Source: CAZGOM01 sp964542875 (GTDB taxonomy: Bacteria; Planctomycetota; Phycisphaerae; Phycisphaerales; Phycisphaeraceae). Taken from it: a stretch of DNA of 42,167 nt. Below, one piece after another: positions 20,805-28,863 of this stretch; positions within the stretch are counted from its first letter, which is position 1, and each line of letters starts with the position of its first letter. Where the stretch lies: the NCBI GenBank assembly GCA_964542875.1, contig CAZIWA010000039.1, positions 1 to 42,167 on the forward strand, given 5' to 3'. Position numbers and translations under genes: made by a program. The notes under the pieces were generated by a model. It was not told the DNA's origin and made no database searches. It saw only the letters and a program-made list of their open reading frames with translations.

Positions 20805-23093
20805 ATGAGCGAACCGACTGAAAAACCCAAGCCGACGGACCTGAAACTGTCGAGCAAGATCACCGAGATTCCCGGACAGGGGAAGCGGCGGGTGGAGCTG
20901 TTTGGACGGCTGGAGATATCGACCGTTGGGGATTTGATCCGGCATCTGCCGATGCGGTATGAGTTTGAGGCGGCGGAGGGGACCATTGCGGATTTGACGC
21001 TGGAGACGATCGGGTCCACCCGGGGAGTTGTGGTGGCCAGCCGGGTGGTGCCGGGCCGGGGTGGGCCGATGAAGAGCCGTTTTGAAGTGACGCTGAAGGA
21101 CTTTTCAGGGACGCTTTCGCTGACGTGGTTCAACGCGAGTTATTTAAAGGGGAAGATCAGCCCAGGGATGGAACTGCGGGTGCAGGGGAAGGTGAAGGCG
21201 TTCAACGGGTATCCGCAGATCGTGAATGCGGCGTGGCAGGTGGTGGACCCGGAAGAGGAACTGGAGAAGGCCAAGGATCGGTATAAGCCGGTGTACCCGG
21301 CGACGGAGGATCTGCCTTCGGGGAAGATCGAGCGGGTGATCATGGATGTGTTGCCCCAGGTGCTGGGGCAGGTGCAGGACCCGCTGCCGGAGAGCCTGAG
21401 AGTGGCACGGGCGATGCCGACGCTGGCGGAAGCGTTCCGCATGGCGCACATGCCTGCGCATGAGGACGAGGCGAAGGCCGCGAGGCGGCGTTTTGCGTTT
21501 AATGAACTGCTGGTGCTGCAACTGGGCATCGCCATCAAAAGGCACTTCAACCGGACGCAGCTTGAAGCCAGCCGGCTGGGATGGTCTGAGGCGATTGACG
21601 TCCACATCCGGCAGCGATTTCCCTTTGCGCTGACCCCAGACCAGGAAAGCGTGGTGAAGGAGATCGTGAAGGATCTGCAGAGCAACATTCCCATGAACCG
21701 ACTGCTGCAGGGGGATGTGGGGTCCGGCAAAACGATCGTGGCGCTGTACGCGATGCTGATGGCCGTGGCCAATCGGAAGCAGGGCGCCATCATGGTGCCC
21801 ACCGAGCTTCTGGCGGAGCAGCATTACGCATCCATGTCGCGCATGCTCAAGGGGTCCAACGTGCGCGTGGCGCTGCTGACGAGCGGGGCGGAAGCGACGA
21901 CCGGCGTAAAGAAGGCGCAAGTGCTGGATGACGCCAGGCGCGGGCGCGTGGACATCGTGATCGGGACGCAGGCGCTGTTGACGGACACGGTGGGCTTTAG
22001 GGAACTGGCGGTGGTGGTGATCGATGAACAGCACCGGTTTGGGGTGCTGCAGCGGGCGGCGATCCGGGATCGATCAAAGGTGGAGAGTGAAGAGGACCTG
22101 CTGACGGGTGTGGAGAAAAGTGCGTCCGATGACGGCCCTCAACCCAGCCCTTCCCCTGAGGGGGAGGGGGTGAGGAATAAGAGTCAATCCCCGCTTAAAC
22201 GGGGGCAGGCGGTGGTGACGAAGCTGGCGCACAGCCCCCATTACCTGGTGATGACGGCGACGCCGATTCCGCGGACGCTTTCGATGACGATTTTCGGGGA
22301 TCTGGATGTGTCGACGATCAAGCATCTGCCGCCTGGGCGTCAGCCGGTGGCGACGCGGGCGGTGGGGACGGATAAGTCCGACGATGTGTATCGGTATGTG
22401 GCGCAGCGCGTGGCGGATGGAGAGCAGGCGTATGTGGTGCTGCCGGCGATCGACGAGAACGGTGAGGAGGGGGTCAAGCAGCTAAAGAATGTGACGACGC
22501 ATTTGAAGCTGCTGAAGCAGAAGTATTTCGCCGACAAAGTGGTGGAGGCGGTGCATGGGCAGCTATCGCAGGAAGAACGCGAGCGGGTGATGAGCGCGTT
22601 CAGGGCAGGCACGGTGGACGTGCTCGTGGCGACGACGGTTATTGAAGTGGGTGTGGACGTGCCCAAGGCGACGATGATCGTAATTGAGCATGCGGAGCGG
22701 TTTGGCCTGGCGCAGCTTCACCAGCTTCGCGGGCGCGTGGGGCGCGGGCCTTCGCAACGCAAGAGCCTGTGTGTGCTGATCGGCGACGCGGTGACGCCGG
22801 AATCCAGTGCGCGGCTGGCGGCGATGGTGGCGACGACGGATGGGTTTAAGATCGCGGAGAACGACCTGGAGATTCGCGGGATGGGGGACTTTTTCGGGAC
22901 GAGGCAGCATGGTCTGCCGCCTTTGAAGGTGGCGAAGATTCCGGAGGATATGGACCTGCTGCTGACGGCACGGCGCGATGCGGAGGACATCGTGAAAGAT
23001 GATCCGCAATTGCGCGCGCCGGAATTGGCGCTGCTTCGGCGGGTGCTGATCCAGCAGCATGGGGAGGCGCTGGGGTTAATTGATGTGGCGTGA
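20805..23093 (+). CDS. recG: ATP-dependent DNA helicase RecG with an in-frame repeat insertion
   Basis: The 762-residue protein remodels stalled replication forks and Holliday junctions. The N-terminal wedge domain occupies about 1-250. Helicase motifs: GDVGSGKT (about 304-311), VVIDEQHRFG (about 403-412), TATPIPRTL (about 483), then TTVIEVGVDVP and QLRGRVGRG (about 642). Between DEQHRF and TATPIPRT, residues about 443-468 (SPSPEGEGVRNK and neighbours) are not RecG-like. They are encoded by a palindromic repeat of the kind found between genes at 34331, 38508 and 41699. The frame is kept and the rest is intact, so the enzyme is probably active. The upstream ATG at 20676 is not a credible start; 20805 fits. 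Confidence 0.95.
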   Translation: MSEPTEKPKPTDLKLSSKITEIPGQGKRRVELFGRLEISTVGDLIRHLPMRYEFEAAEGTIADLTLETIGSTRGVVVASRVVPGRGGPMKSRFEVTLKDFSGTLSLTWFNASYLKGKISPGMELRVQGKVKAFNGYPQIVNAAWQVVDPEEELEKAKDRYKPVYPATEDLPSGKIERVIMDVLPQVLGQVQDPLPESLRVARAMPTLAEAFRMAHMPAHEDEAKAARRRFAFNELLVLQLGIAIKRHFNRTQLEASRLGWSEAIDVHIRQRFPFALTPDQESVVKEIVKDLQSNIPMNRLLQGDVGSGKTIVALYAMLMAVANRKQGAIMVPTELLAEQHYASMSRMLKGSNVRVALLTSGAEATTGVKKAQVLDDARRGRVDIVIGTQALLTDTVGFRELAVVVIDEQHRFGVLQRAAIRDRSKVESEEDLLTGVEKSASDDGPQPSPSPEGEGVRNKSQSPLKRGQAVVTKLAHSPHYLVMTATPIPRTLSMTIFGDLDVSTIKHLPPGRQPVATRAVGTDKSDDVYRYVAQRVADGEQAYVVLPAIDENGEEGVKQLKNVTTHLKLLKQKYFADKVVEAVHGQLSQEERERVMSAFRAGTVDVLVATTVIEVGVDVPKATMIVIEHAERFGLAQLHQLRGRVGRGPSQRKSLCVLIGDAVTPESSARLAAMVATTDGFKIAENDLEIRGMGDFFGTRQHGLPPLKVAKIPEDMDLLLTARRDAEDIVKDDPQLRAPELALLRRVLIQQHGEALGLIDVA
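22131..22208. repeat. palindromic repeat fragment inside recG
   Basis: GGCCCTCAACCCAGCCC, then TTCCCCTGAGGGGGAGGG and GGTGAGG, matches the short part of R2 (CCCTCACCCC, a CTCTCCC/GGGAGAG palindrome, GGTAAG). It is followed by a second hairpin, CCCCG-CTTAAA-CGGGG. The length keeps the recG frame open. Confidence 0.8.
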
Positions 23094-23138
23094 CCGCGTG
23101 GGCGCGGAGTCGCGTGTCTTGCGTCAAAGGGAAGATGT

Positions 23139-24203
23139 TTAGTTGTGTTTAAACCCCAGGCCCCGGAGATTGGCGACGGTTTTGTTGTGTTCGGCTTCGT
23201 AGAGGCGCCAGATGACGCGGAGGGATTGGAGGGCGTCTGCGGCGGGGGAGATGGAAGGGCGTTTCTGGTGGATGCAGTTGATGAAGTTGATGGCTTGTTC
23301 GTTGACGGCCTTGGCGGAGGCTTCAGGGAAGCGGTGGAGGAGGGTTTCGGTGGGGCCGAGTTTTTCGAGTGGTTTGTCGTCGGGGGTGTAGTGGGGGTCT
23401 CCGCCTGATTTATCGATGTGGAGGGAGATGGTGTGCTGGGCGTGGTTGAGCTCCAGCATGCCGGAGGTGGTGTGGGCGTGGACGGAGTATTTGAGTCGGC
23501 TGCCGCGTGCGCCCCAGGTGCCGAAGTGGTAGGCGAGGATGTCATTTTCGAAGCGGATGGTGACGTTGCTGGTGCCTTCTTTTTCCATCCAGGGGGTGCC
23601 GCGGTTGGTGCCGATGTGGGTGCCTTCGATGGGGTTGCCGAGCCAGAGGAGGAGTTGGTCGATGTAGTGGCAGCCGTGGGAGAAGAGCTGTCCGCCGCCG
23701 AGGCGGGCGGCGCTGCCGAGCCATGCGCCGCGGGAGAGGTCGGTGTATTGCTCGGTCCAAATGGAGACCTGGAAGGTTTCGCCGAAGGTTTTAGAGCGGA
23801 GGATTTCGCCGAATTTGAGCCAGATGGGGTCGCTGCGGAGCGGATAGCCGACCATGAGCATGGGATCGGGTGATTTATCAAGTTCGATGAGGTGGAGGCA
23901 TTGTTCCTCGGTGAGGGCGAGGGGCTTTTCAAGCAGGACGTGTTTGCCGTGGGCGAGGAAGTGGCTGGCGCAGTCGTAGTGGAGGTCGTGAGGGAGGGCG
24001 ATGAGGACGGCGTCGACCTTATCGGTGATCTGGCGGTAGTCGCTGGTCTGAAGGGCGTCGGGAACGCGGGATGCCGCGTTGGCGGTTTTGCCGGGGTCGG
24101 AATCAACCAGGGCGGTGAAGCGCATGATGTCTTGAAGTTCGAGAAGGCCGTTGAGATGGATCATGCCCATTTTGCCGCAACCGATTAAGCCCATGCGAAT
24201 CAT
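23139..24203 (-). CDS. Gfo/Idh/MocA-family oxidoreductase
   Basis: The 354-residue NAD(P)-dependent oxidoreductase starts MIRMGLIGCGKMG (Rossmann fold GxGxxG). It has VDAVLIALPHDLHY, the family motif EKPLAL (about 95), and LGGGQLFSHGCHYIDQLLLW, which corresponds to the catalytic GG-D/H helix. Such enzymes oxidise or rearrange sugars and inositols; the substrate cannot be told. The ATG at 24203 begins at the Rossmann fold; the longer ORF adds 20 unlikely residues. It is divergent from the AraC-type regulator gene at 24252, only 48 bp away, which may control it. Confidence 0.9.
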   Translation of the reverse strand: MIRMGLIGCGKMGMIHLNGLLELQDIMRFTALVDSDPGKTANAASRVPDALQTSDYRQITDKVDAVLIALPHDLHYDCASHFLAHGKHVLLEKPLALTEEQCLHLIELDKSPDPMLMVGYPLRSDPIWLKFGEILRSKTFGETFQVSIWTEQYTDLSRGAWLGSAARLGGGQLFSHGCHYIDQLLLWLGNPIEGTHIGTNRGTPWMEKEGTSNVTIRFENDILAYHFGTWGARGSRLKYSVHAHTTSGMLELNHAQHTISLHIDKSGGDPHYTPDDKPLEKLGPTETLLHRFPEASAKAVNEQAINFINCIHQKRPSISPAADALQSLRVIWRLYEAEHNKTVANLRGLGFKHN

Positions 24204-24251
24204 GTGGAAGCCTTTTTGCCGGGGATGAATTCGATGAAGGAAGAGTAAGCG

Positions 24252-25178
24252 ATGCTTGTACAAACGGGAATGGTGGAAGAAGATAAAAACATGGATGAAA
24301 CATGCGTATGGTTAAAAAGCCTGATCGCGATGGTGGATCAGATGTCTGCATCACCTGTTCACTTTGCAGGCGTGGGATCGACCTTTGGGAACAGGCCAGC
24401 GGAATTTCTTGAACTGATTTTCATGAAGAAAGGATGCGTGAAAGATCTGGTGATGGGGGCGGTGAGGACGTCGATTCAAGAGGGTCAGCTTGGGGTGCTC
24501 AATGTGCATTTTGGGAATGTGGCGGCGGGGGCGGAGAGGTTTGAAGGGTGGTGCGTGTTTCTGGATGTGTCAGGTGATAAGCGGTTCAGGGTGCTGAAAG
24601 AAGCACCCCTGGCGCTGGTGGCGGACGTGCGCGACCGGGCGCGGGTGGACCGGGCGTTTGGGCATTTGGTGGAGCGGTGCCGGGCGACGGCATGGACGCC
24701 CGAGCGATACTCCACGGCGTCGCATGTTCAGGGACGGAGCGTGGGGATCGGCAGGCAGGCGCTTTTGAAAGCGGCGTTATTGGAGCTGCTGGGAACGCTG
24801 ATGGAAGAAGTGACCCAGGGGCGCGGGGCGGGGCCGTCGATCGCGCTGCCCGCAAGCCTGGCGCGTGCGGTGGCGCTGGTGCAGCGGCAATACCGGGAAC
24901 CGGGGCTGGGGCGTGAGGAAATGGCCGAGGCGGCGGGGCTGCACCCAGATCATTTCGGACGGATGTTTTTAAAGCACATGGGTGTCTCACCGGCGAAGTA
25001 TGTGGCGCAGACACGGGTGGCGCAGGCGTGCTTTTTGCTGGAGCACACGAGCCAGCGGATCGAGGGGATCGCGCTGGAGGTGGGGTTTGAAGATGCGTTT
25101 CATTTTTCGCGGGTGTTTAAGGGGGTGGTGGGGGTGAGCCCGCGGGGGTGGAGGGTGCGGAGCGGGGCAAGAAAATGA
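24252..25178 (+). CDS. AraC-family transcriptional regulator
   Basis: The 308-residue protein has a C-terminal AraC/XylS DNA-binding domain at about 205-305: the first helix-turn-helix GREEMAEAAGLHPDHFGRMF, then GVSPAKYVAQTRVAQACFLL, and the second helix-turn-helix IEGIALEVGFEDAFHFSRVF. The N-terminal 200 residues are a sensor domain I cannot name. Its gene is divergent from the Gfo/Idh/MocA gene and the two promoters must overlap in 24204-24251, a common layout for regulator and target. The start could also be GTG 24270 or ATG 24291. Confidence 0.9.
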   Translation: MLVQTGMVEEDKNMDETCVWLKSLIAMVDQMSASPVHFAGVGSTFGNRPAEFLELIFMKKGCVKDLVMGAVRTSIQEGQLGVLNVHFGNVAAGAERFEGWCVFLDVSGDKRFRVLKEAPLALVADVRDRARVDRAFGHLVERCRATAWTPERYSTASHVQGRSVGIGRQALLKAALLELLGTLMEEVTQGRGAGPSIALPASLARAVALVQRQYREPGLGREEMAEAAGLHPDHFGRMFLKHMGVSPAKYVAQTRVAQACFLLEHTSQRIEGIALEVGFEDAFHFSRVFKGVVGVSPRGWRVRSGARK

Positions 25179-25210
25179 AAACCGCGCCGGTTTGAGGCCG
25201 GCGCGGTTTT
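25178..25210. terminator. bidirectional intrinsic terminator
   Basis: AAAACCGCGCCGG (25178-25190), loop TTTGAGG, CCGGCGCGGTTTT (25198-25210). The 13-bp stem is perfect, with A-run and T-run on the two sides, so it serves both the AraC gene and the convergent gene ending at 25243. Confidence 0.9.
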
Positions 25211-25242
25211 GGTTATCAAAGCGGAAGGATTTTCAGGAGGGA

Positions 25243-27264
25243 TCAATCCCCGGCGAGCCAGGTGATTTCTTCGGGGGTGAGCTTGAGGTTCACGCCGTTG
25301 AGGGAGGACCGGGTTTCCCAGAGGAAGCGCGGGCCGATGAGGGGGAAGGTGGGGAAGGGCTGGTTGAGGATGTAGGCCAGGGCGATGTGGATGGGGTCGC
25401 AACCCTTCTTCTTGGCCAGCTCGATGGCGCGTTCGCGGCGCTTGAAGTTTTCGGGGCTGTGCCACACGCGGACCATTTCAGCGTCGGACTTGTCAGCGGG
25501 GTTGCCGCGGTCGGTGAAGAAGCCGCGGGCCTGGCTGGACCAGGGCATGATGGTGGTCTGGGTCTTGGTGAGCCAATCGCGGGAGGCCTTGTCGGAGGAG
25601 TGGATGCAGCCGGCCCAGATGGCGTCCTGCATGATGGCGAGGGAGAAGTTGTTGGAGACGGCGGCGAAGCCCTGGAGGCCCTTGGAGGCGGCGTATTTAT
25701 TGGCTTCCTCGATGCGGGCGAGTGACCAGTTGGACCCGCCGAAGGCACCCTTGATGCGGCCGGCCTTCTTGTGTTCGTTGAGCACGTCGATGAATTCGCT
25801 CACCGGGATTTCAAGGTTGTCGCGGTGGAGCATGTAGATGTCGACGTGATCGGTCTTGTAGCGGTCCAGGGAGATGTGGAGCTGTTCGGTGAGGGCTTTG
25901 GGGTTGCAGTGAGGGGTGTGAGCGCCTTTGCCGAGGATGACGACCTGGTCGCGGATGCCGCGGGAGTTGATCCACTGGCCGAGGATGGTTTCGAGCTTGC
26001 CTCCGCCGTAGATGAAGCCGCAGTCGAAGGTGTTGCCGCCGTGTTCGAAGTAGTCATCGAACATAATGGCGGCGTGGGGGTAGAACATCTGGTTGTCTAC
26101 ACCCATGACGAGGCGGGAGACGGACTTGTTGAGGTCTTTGATGGTGCCGTGGGGGATGGCGGCCTTGGAGGACTTGGCGAGCTTCCGGTTGGCGATGGTG
26201 GTGGGGAAGCCTTCGGGCTTTTCCTTGTTGAAGACGACGCCGACGGCTTCGCGCCAGCGGTCAAGGGTGCGGAGGTTGCCGAGGGTGTCGTCCCAGGACA
26301 TGGCGGGGAACTGTGCTTGTTTTTTGCCGGCGAGGATGGCCTGGGCGACGAGGTCGGCCTCGATGGTGAAGGCGGTGACGGAGGTTTCGAGTTCGATGTC
26401 CTGGGTTTTGCCAGCGGCGGTGAGCTTGATGGTGAATTTGCCGCCGTTGGCGCGGTCGGCGGTCCAGGGGTTGGAGACGAAGATGTTGCCGGAGGTGCCG
26501 TAGATGCGACAGGAGTTTTCCTGGGTGAGGCCGACGCCGGTGGAGACCTGGGCGTTGATGCCGCCCGGGAAGGTGAGGGTGCCGACGGCGTATTCATCGA
26601 CGCCGGTGGGGGCGAGCTTGCCGGCGCCGGTGACGTGGGTGGGCTCAGCGGAGCCGGGGAGGCCAAGGGCAGCGCCAGCGACAAGGCGGGAGAAGCTGAC
26701 GGCGTAGCAGCCAACGTCCATGATGCCGCCGCCGCCGAGGTCGTTGTTGTAGCAGCGGCCGTTGGGGTCGTAGCCGGCGTGGAAGGAGAAGGTGGCCTGG
26801 ATGAGGCGGACATCGCCGATGGCCTTGGACTTGATGAGTTCGACGATCTTGGCGGTCTGGGGGTGGCAGCGGTACATGAAGGCTTCCATGAGGAAGACGT
26901 TGTGGCGCTGGGCGGCCTCGATCATGGCCATGGCTTCAGCGACGTTCAAGCCGATGGGTTTTTCGCAGAGGATGTGCTTGCCGGCTTCGGCGGCCTTGAT
27001 GGCCCATTCGGCGTGCATGGGGTGAGGGGTGGAGATGTAGACAGCGTCGACGGTGGGGTCTGCCAGGAGTGCTTCGTAAGTGGCGTGGCGGTGGCCTGCG
27101 GGGACCTTCCATTCATCGCCGAACTGGTCTGCCTTGGCCTGGCCACGGCTGGCGACGGCGGCGAGGTGGCCGTGCTGCGCGTGCTGGAGGGCGCGGGCGA
27201 AGGCTTTGGAAATGGCGCCGGTGCTGAGGATGCCCCAACCGATTTTCTTAGACGCATTTGTCAT
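25243..27264 (-). CDS. fusion of Gfo/Idh/MocA oxidoreductase and aldo-keto reductase
   Basis: The 673-residue protein joins two oxidoreductases. Residues about 1-330 are Gfo/Idh/MocA: GWGILSTGAIS near the start, VDAVYISTPHPMHAEW, the EKPIGLN motif, and LGGGGIMDVGCYAVSF. Residues about 355-673 are an aldo-keto reductase with the full catalytic set: Asp and Tyr in FDCGFIYGGGKLE, Lys in VVILGKGAH, His in VDIYMLHRDN, then a C-terminal IALAYILNQPFPTFPLIGP. A two-step sugar conversion on one chain, with NAD(P) used in both steps, is a reasonable inference. The ATG at 27264 gives the natural start; 20 upstream in-frame residues are not convincing. Confidence 0.92.
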   Translation of the reverse strand: MTNASKKIGWGILSTGAISKAFARALQHAQHGHLAAVASRGQAKADQFGDEWKVPAGHRHATYEALLADPTVDAVYISTPHPMHAEWAIKAAEAGKHILCEKPIGLNVAEAMAMIEAAQRHNVFLMEAFMYRCHPQTAKIVELIKSKAIGDVRLIQATFSFHAGYDPNGRCYNNDLGGGGIMDVGCYAVSFSRLVAGAALGLPGSAEPTHVTGAGKLAPTGVDEYAVGTLTFPGGINAQVSTGVGLTQENSCRIYGTSGNIFVSNPWTADRANGGKFTIKLTAAGKTQDIELETSVTAFTIEADLVAQAILAGKKQAQFPAMSWDDTLGNLRTLDRWREAVGVVFNKEKPEGFPTTIANRKLAKSSKAAIPHGTIKDLNKSVSRLVMGVDNQMFYPHAAIMFDDYFEHGGNTFDCGFIYGGGKLETILGQWINSRGIRDQVVILGKGAHTPHCNPKALTEQLHISLDRYKTDHVDIYMLHRDNLEIPVSEFIDVLNEHKKAGRIKGAFGGSNWSLARIEEANKYAASKGLQGFAAVSNNFSLAIMQDAIWAGCIHSSDKASRDWLTKTQTTIMPWSSQARGFFTDRGNPADKSDAEMVRVWHSPENFKRRERAIELAKKKGCDPIHIALAYILNQPFPTFPLIGPRFLWETRSSLNGVNLKLTPEEITWLAGD

Positions 27265-27508
27265 GGCAATAGTCCAGTGGCCGGAAAAAGCATGTGGCGT
27301 CGGACGACACGACCGGGCGAACATGCAATTAAGGCGAAAGCATTATGCAGAGACAATTGTTTTTGTCACCCGGACTTTGGAGAGTGGAGTGAATAAAATG
27401 GGGTGGGGGTGTTGGAACCCATGAACTTTCGTGCGTCCAACACGTATCCCAATGGGCAAGGCGCAGGACGGAGCCTGCCAAGCCCGCCCAAGTTATGGAG
27501 AATGTTAC

Positions 27509-28429
27509 ATGGCGCTGTTTTCCAATCATTCCACCCGTTGGTTGCGGGTGACGCTGTTTGGTATTTGTCTGGTTGTAGGTGCTGGCGTGCTGTCGGCCCG
27601 GTCTGCCATTCCCACAACCGTGGCGGCGAACAATGGAGCGATTACGACGCTGGCACAAGCCGGAGCGGACGGCGCGTCGGACAAGATCCAGCCCAAGGCG
27701 GCTGATGCGGAGACGCGCACACCGACCGACCCCGACCGGGTGGGCGTGAACCATAAGACCGGTGAACTGCCGGACTTGCGGACGCTGTTCAACACCGCGC
27801 CGACGATCAACACGGTGATCCTGAGTTTCTCAGGCGTGTCGCTGGCGCTGTTTTTGTTTTACCTGTTCACGATGAACAGCCGATCGCTGATGCCGCATGA
27901 CTTTATGAGCACGGTTTCCCGGCTGGCGGCGGATGGGCGCTTTGAAGAAGCGGCGCAGATCTGCCGGAACAACCGGAATATTTTCGTGGCTCCGGTGCTT
28001 CAGCGGTGTCTGGAGCATTCCGGACAGGATCACAGCGTGCTCTTAAGCATGGTGGACTATGAGGGCAGACGGCAGGCCGAAGTGCTGTGGAACCGGCTTT
28101 CGTACATTGCGGATATCGTGAACATTGCGCCGATGCTGGGGCTGCTGGGCACGGTGTCGGGCATGCTCAGCGCGTTCTTCGTGCTGCCTTCGCAGAGCGC
28201 GAGCATCAACTCCCGGCTGCTTTCGGAAGCCATCGGCGGGGCGATGTCGACGACGATGTTCGGGCTGATCGTGGCGATCGTGAGCCTGGTGTTCTACTCG
28301 ATCGTCAAAGCCCGGCTGACGGCGACTTTGATGGAAGTGGAGCAGGGCGTGCATCAGGTGGCGGACCAGATTCACCGGGCGTCTTCGCAGATGGTGATCG
28401 AGCCTGCCAGCGAAGGGGCCAAATCATGA
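27509..28429 (+). CDS. MotA/TolQ/ExbB-family proton channel protein
   Basis: The 306-residue protein has an N-terminal secretion or anchor segment (hydrophobic 12-30) and a variable 65-residue linker. The three-helix ExbB core follows: about 100-122, 200-224 and 242-270. The last two contain IAPMLGLLGTVSGMLSAF and AIGGAMSTTMFGLIVAIV, the TolQ/ExbB signature. With ExbD it forms the inner-membrane channel that converts proton flow into mechanical work on a third protein. The ATG at 27509 has GGAG eight bases upstream. It is the first gene of a four-gene operon; its stop overlaps the exbD start (ATGA). The 244-bp gap before it (27265-27508) must carry its promoter, which I could not define. Confidence 0.93.
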   Translation: MALFSNHSTRWLRVTLFGICLVVGAGVLSARSAIPTTVAANNGAITTLAQAGADGASDKIQPKAADAETRTPTDPDRVGVNHKTGELPDLRTLFNTAPTINTVILSFSGVSLALFLFYLFTMNSRSLMPHDFMSTVSRLAADGRFEEAAQICRNNRNIFVAPVLQRCLEHSGQDHSVLLSMVDYEGRRQAEVLWNRLSYIADIVNIAPMLGLLGTVSGMLSAFFVLPSQSASINSRLLSEAIGGAMSTTMFGLIVAIVSLVFYSIVKARLTATLMEVEQGVHQVADQIHRASSQMVIEPASEGAKS

Positions 28430-28863
28430 GCATGTCGAGCCCGGATGGAAAACGGATGATTCCGGTGTTGCCGCTGACGGCGATGATCGACGTGCTGTTT
28501 TTGCTGCTCACATTTTTCATGGTGGCGTCGTCGCTGCGCGAAGCGGAGAACCGGGTGGATGTTTCGCTGCCTTCCACGGAGGCGACGAAGGTGACGCCGG
28601 TGACGAGAACGCAGATCACCATCAGCATTACGGCGGCGGGCGACGTGTACATCGGCGAGCAGAAGCTTTCGCCTGAGGAACTCCGCGCGACGCTGAGCGA
28701 ACTGGCACGGCAGTTTCCCGATGAATCGGTGCTTATCCGCGGCGACAAGGAGAGCACAATGGGGCTGTGCGTGAAGGTGATGGACAGCGCTTATGCCGCG
28801 GGTTTGAAGAACGTTTACCTGGCGACGACCAAGCCCAAGACGTCCGGAGCTGGAGCCAAATGA
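28426..28863 (+). CDS. ExbD/TolR-family biopolymer transport protein
   Basis: The 145-residue protein has a short cytoplasmic start, one membrane helix with the essential proton-carrying Asp (PLTAMIDVLFLLLTFFMV, about 14-31) and a periplasmic domain of the TolR type (VYIGEQKLSPEELRATL, then VLIRGDKESTMGLCVKVMD). It pairs with the ExbB-like protein before it. Both ends overlap neighbours as ATGA, so translation of the four genes is tightly coupled. Confidence 0.94.
   Translation: MSMSSPDGKRMIPVLPLTAMIDVLFLLLTFFMVASSLREAENRVDVSLPSTEATKVTPVTRTQITISITAAGDVYIGEQKLSPEELRATLSELARQFPDESVLIRGDKESTMGLCVKVMDSAYAAGLKNVYLATTKPKTSGAGAK

Noticed and set aside
22718..24106. A 462-codon minus-strand ORF over the ends of recG and the Gfo/Idh/MocA gene
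   Set aside because: It is Ser/Pro/Thr-rich without domains, and is the antisense or shifted-frame shadow of two recognised genes.
25771..27396. A 541-codon plus-strand ORF opposite the oxidoreductase fusion
   Set aside because: It is a Gly/Ala/Val/Asp-rich mirror of a real GC-rich gene with clear domains on the other strand.
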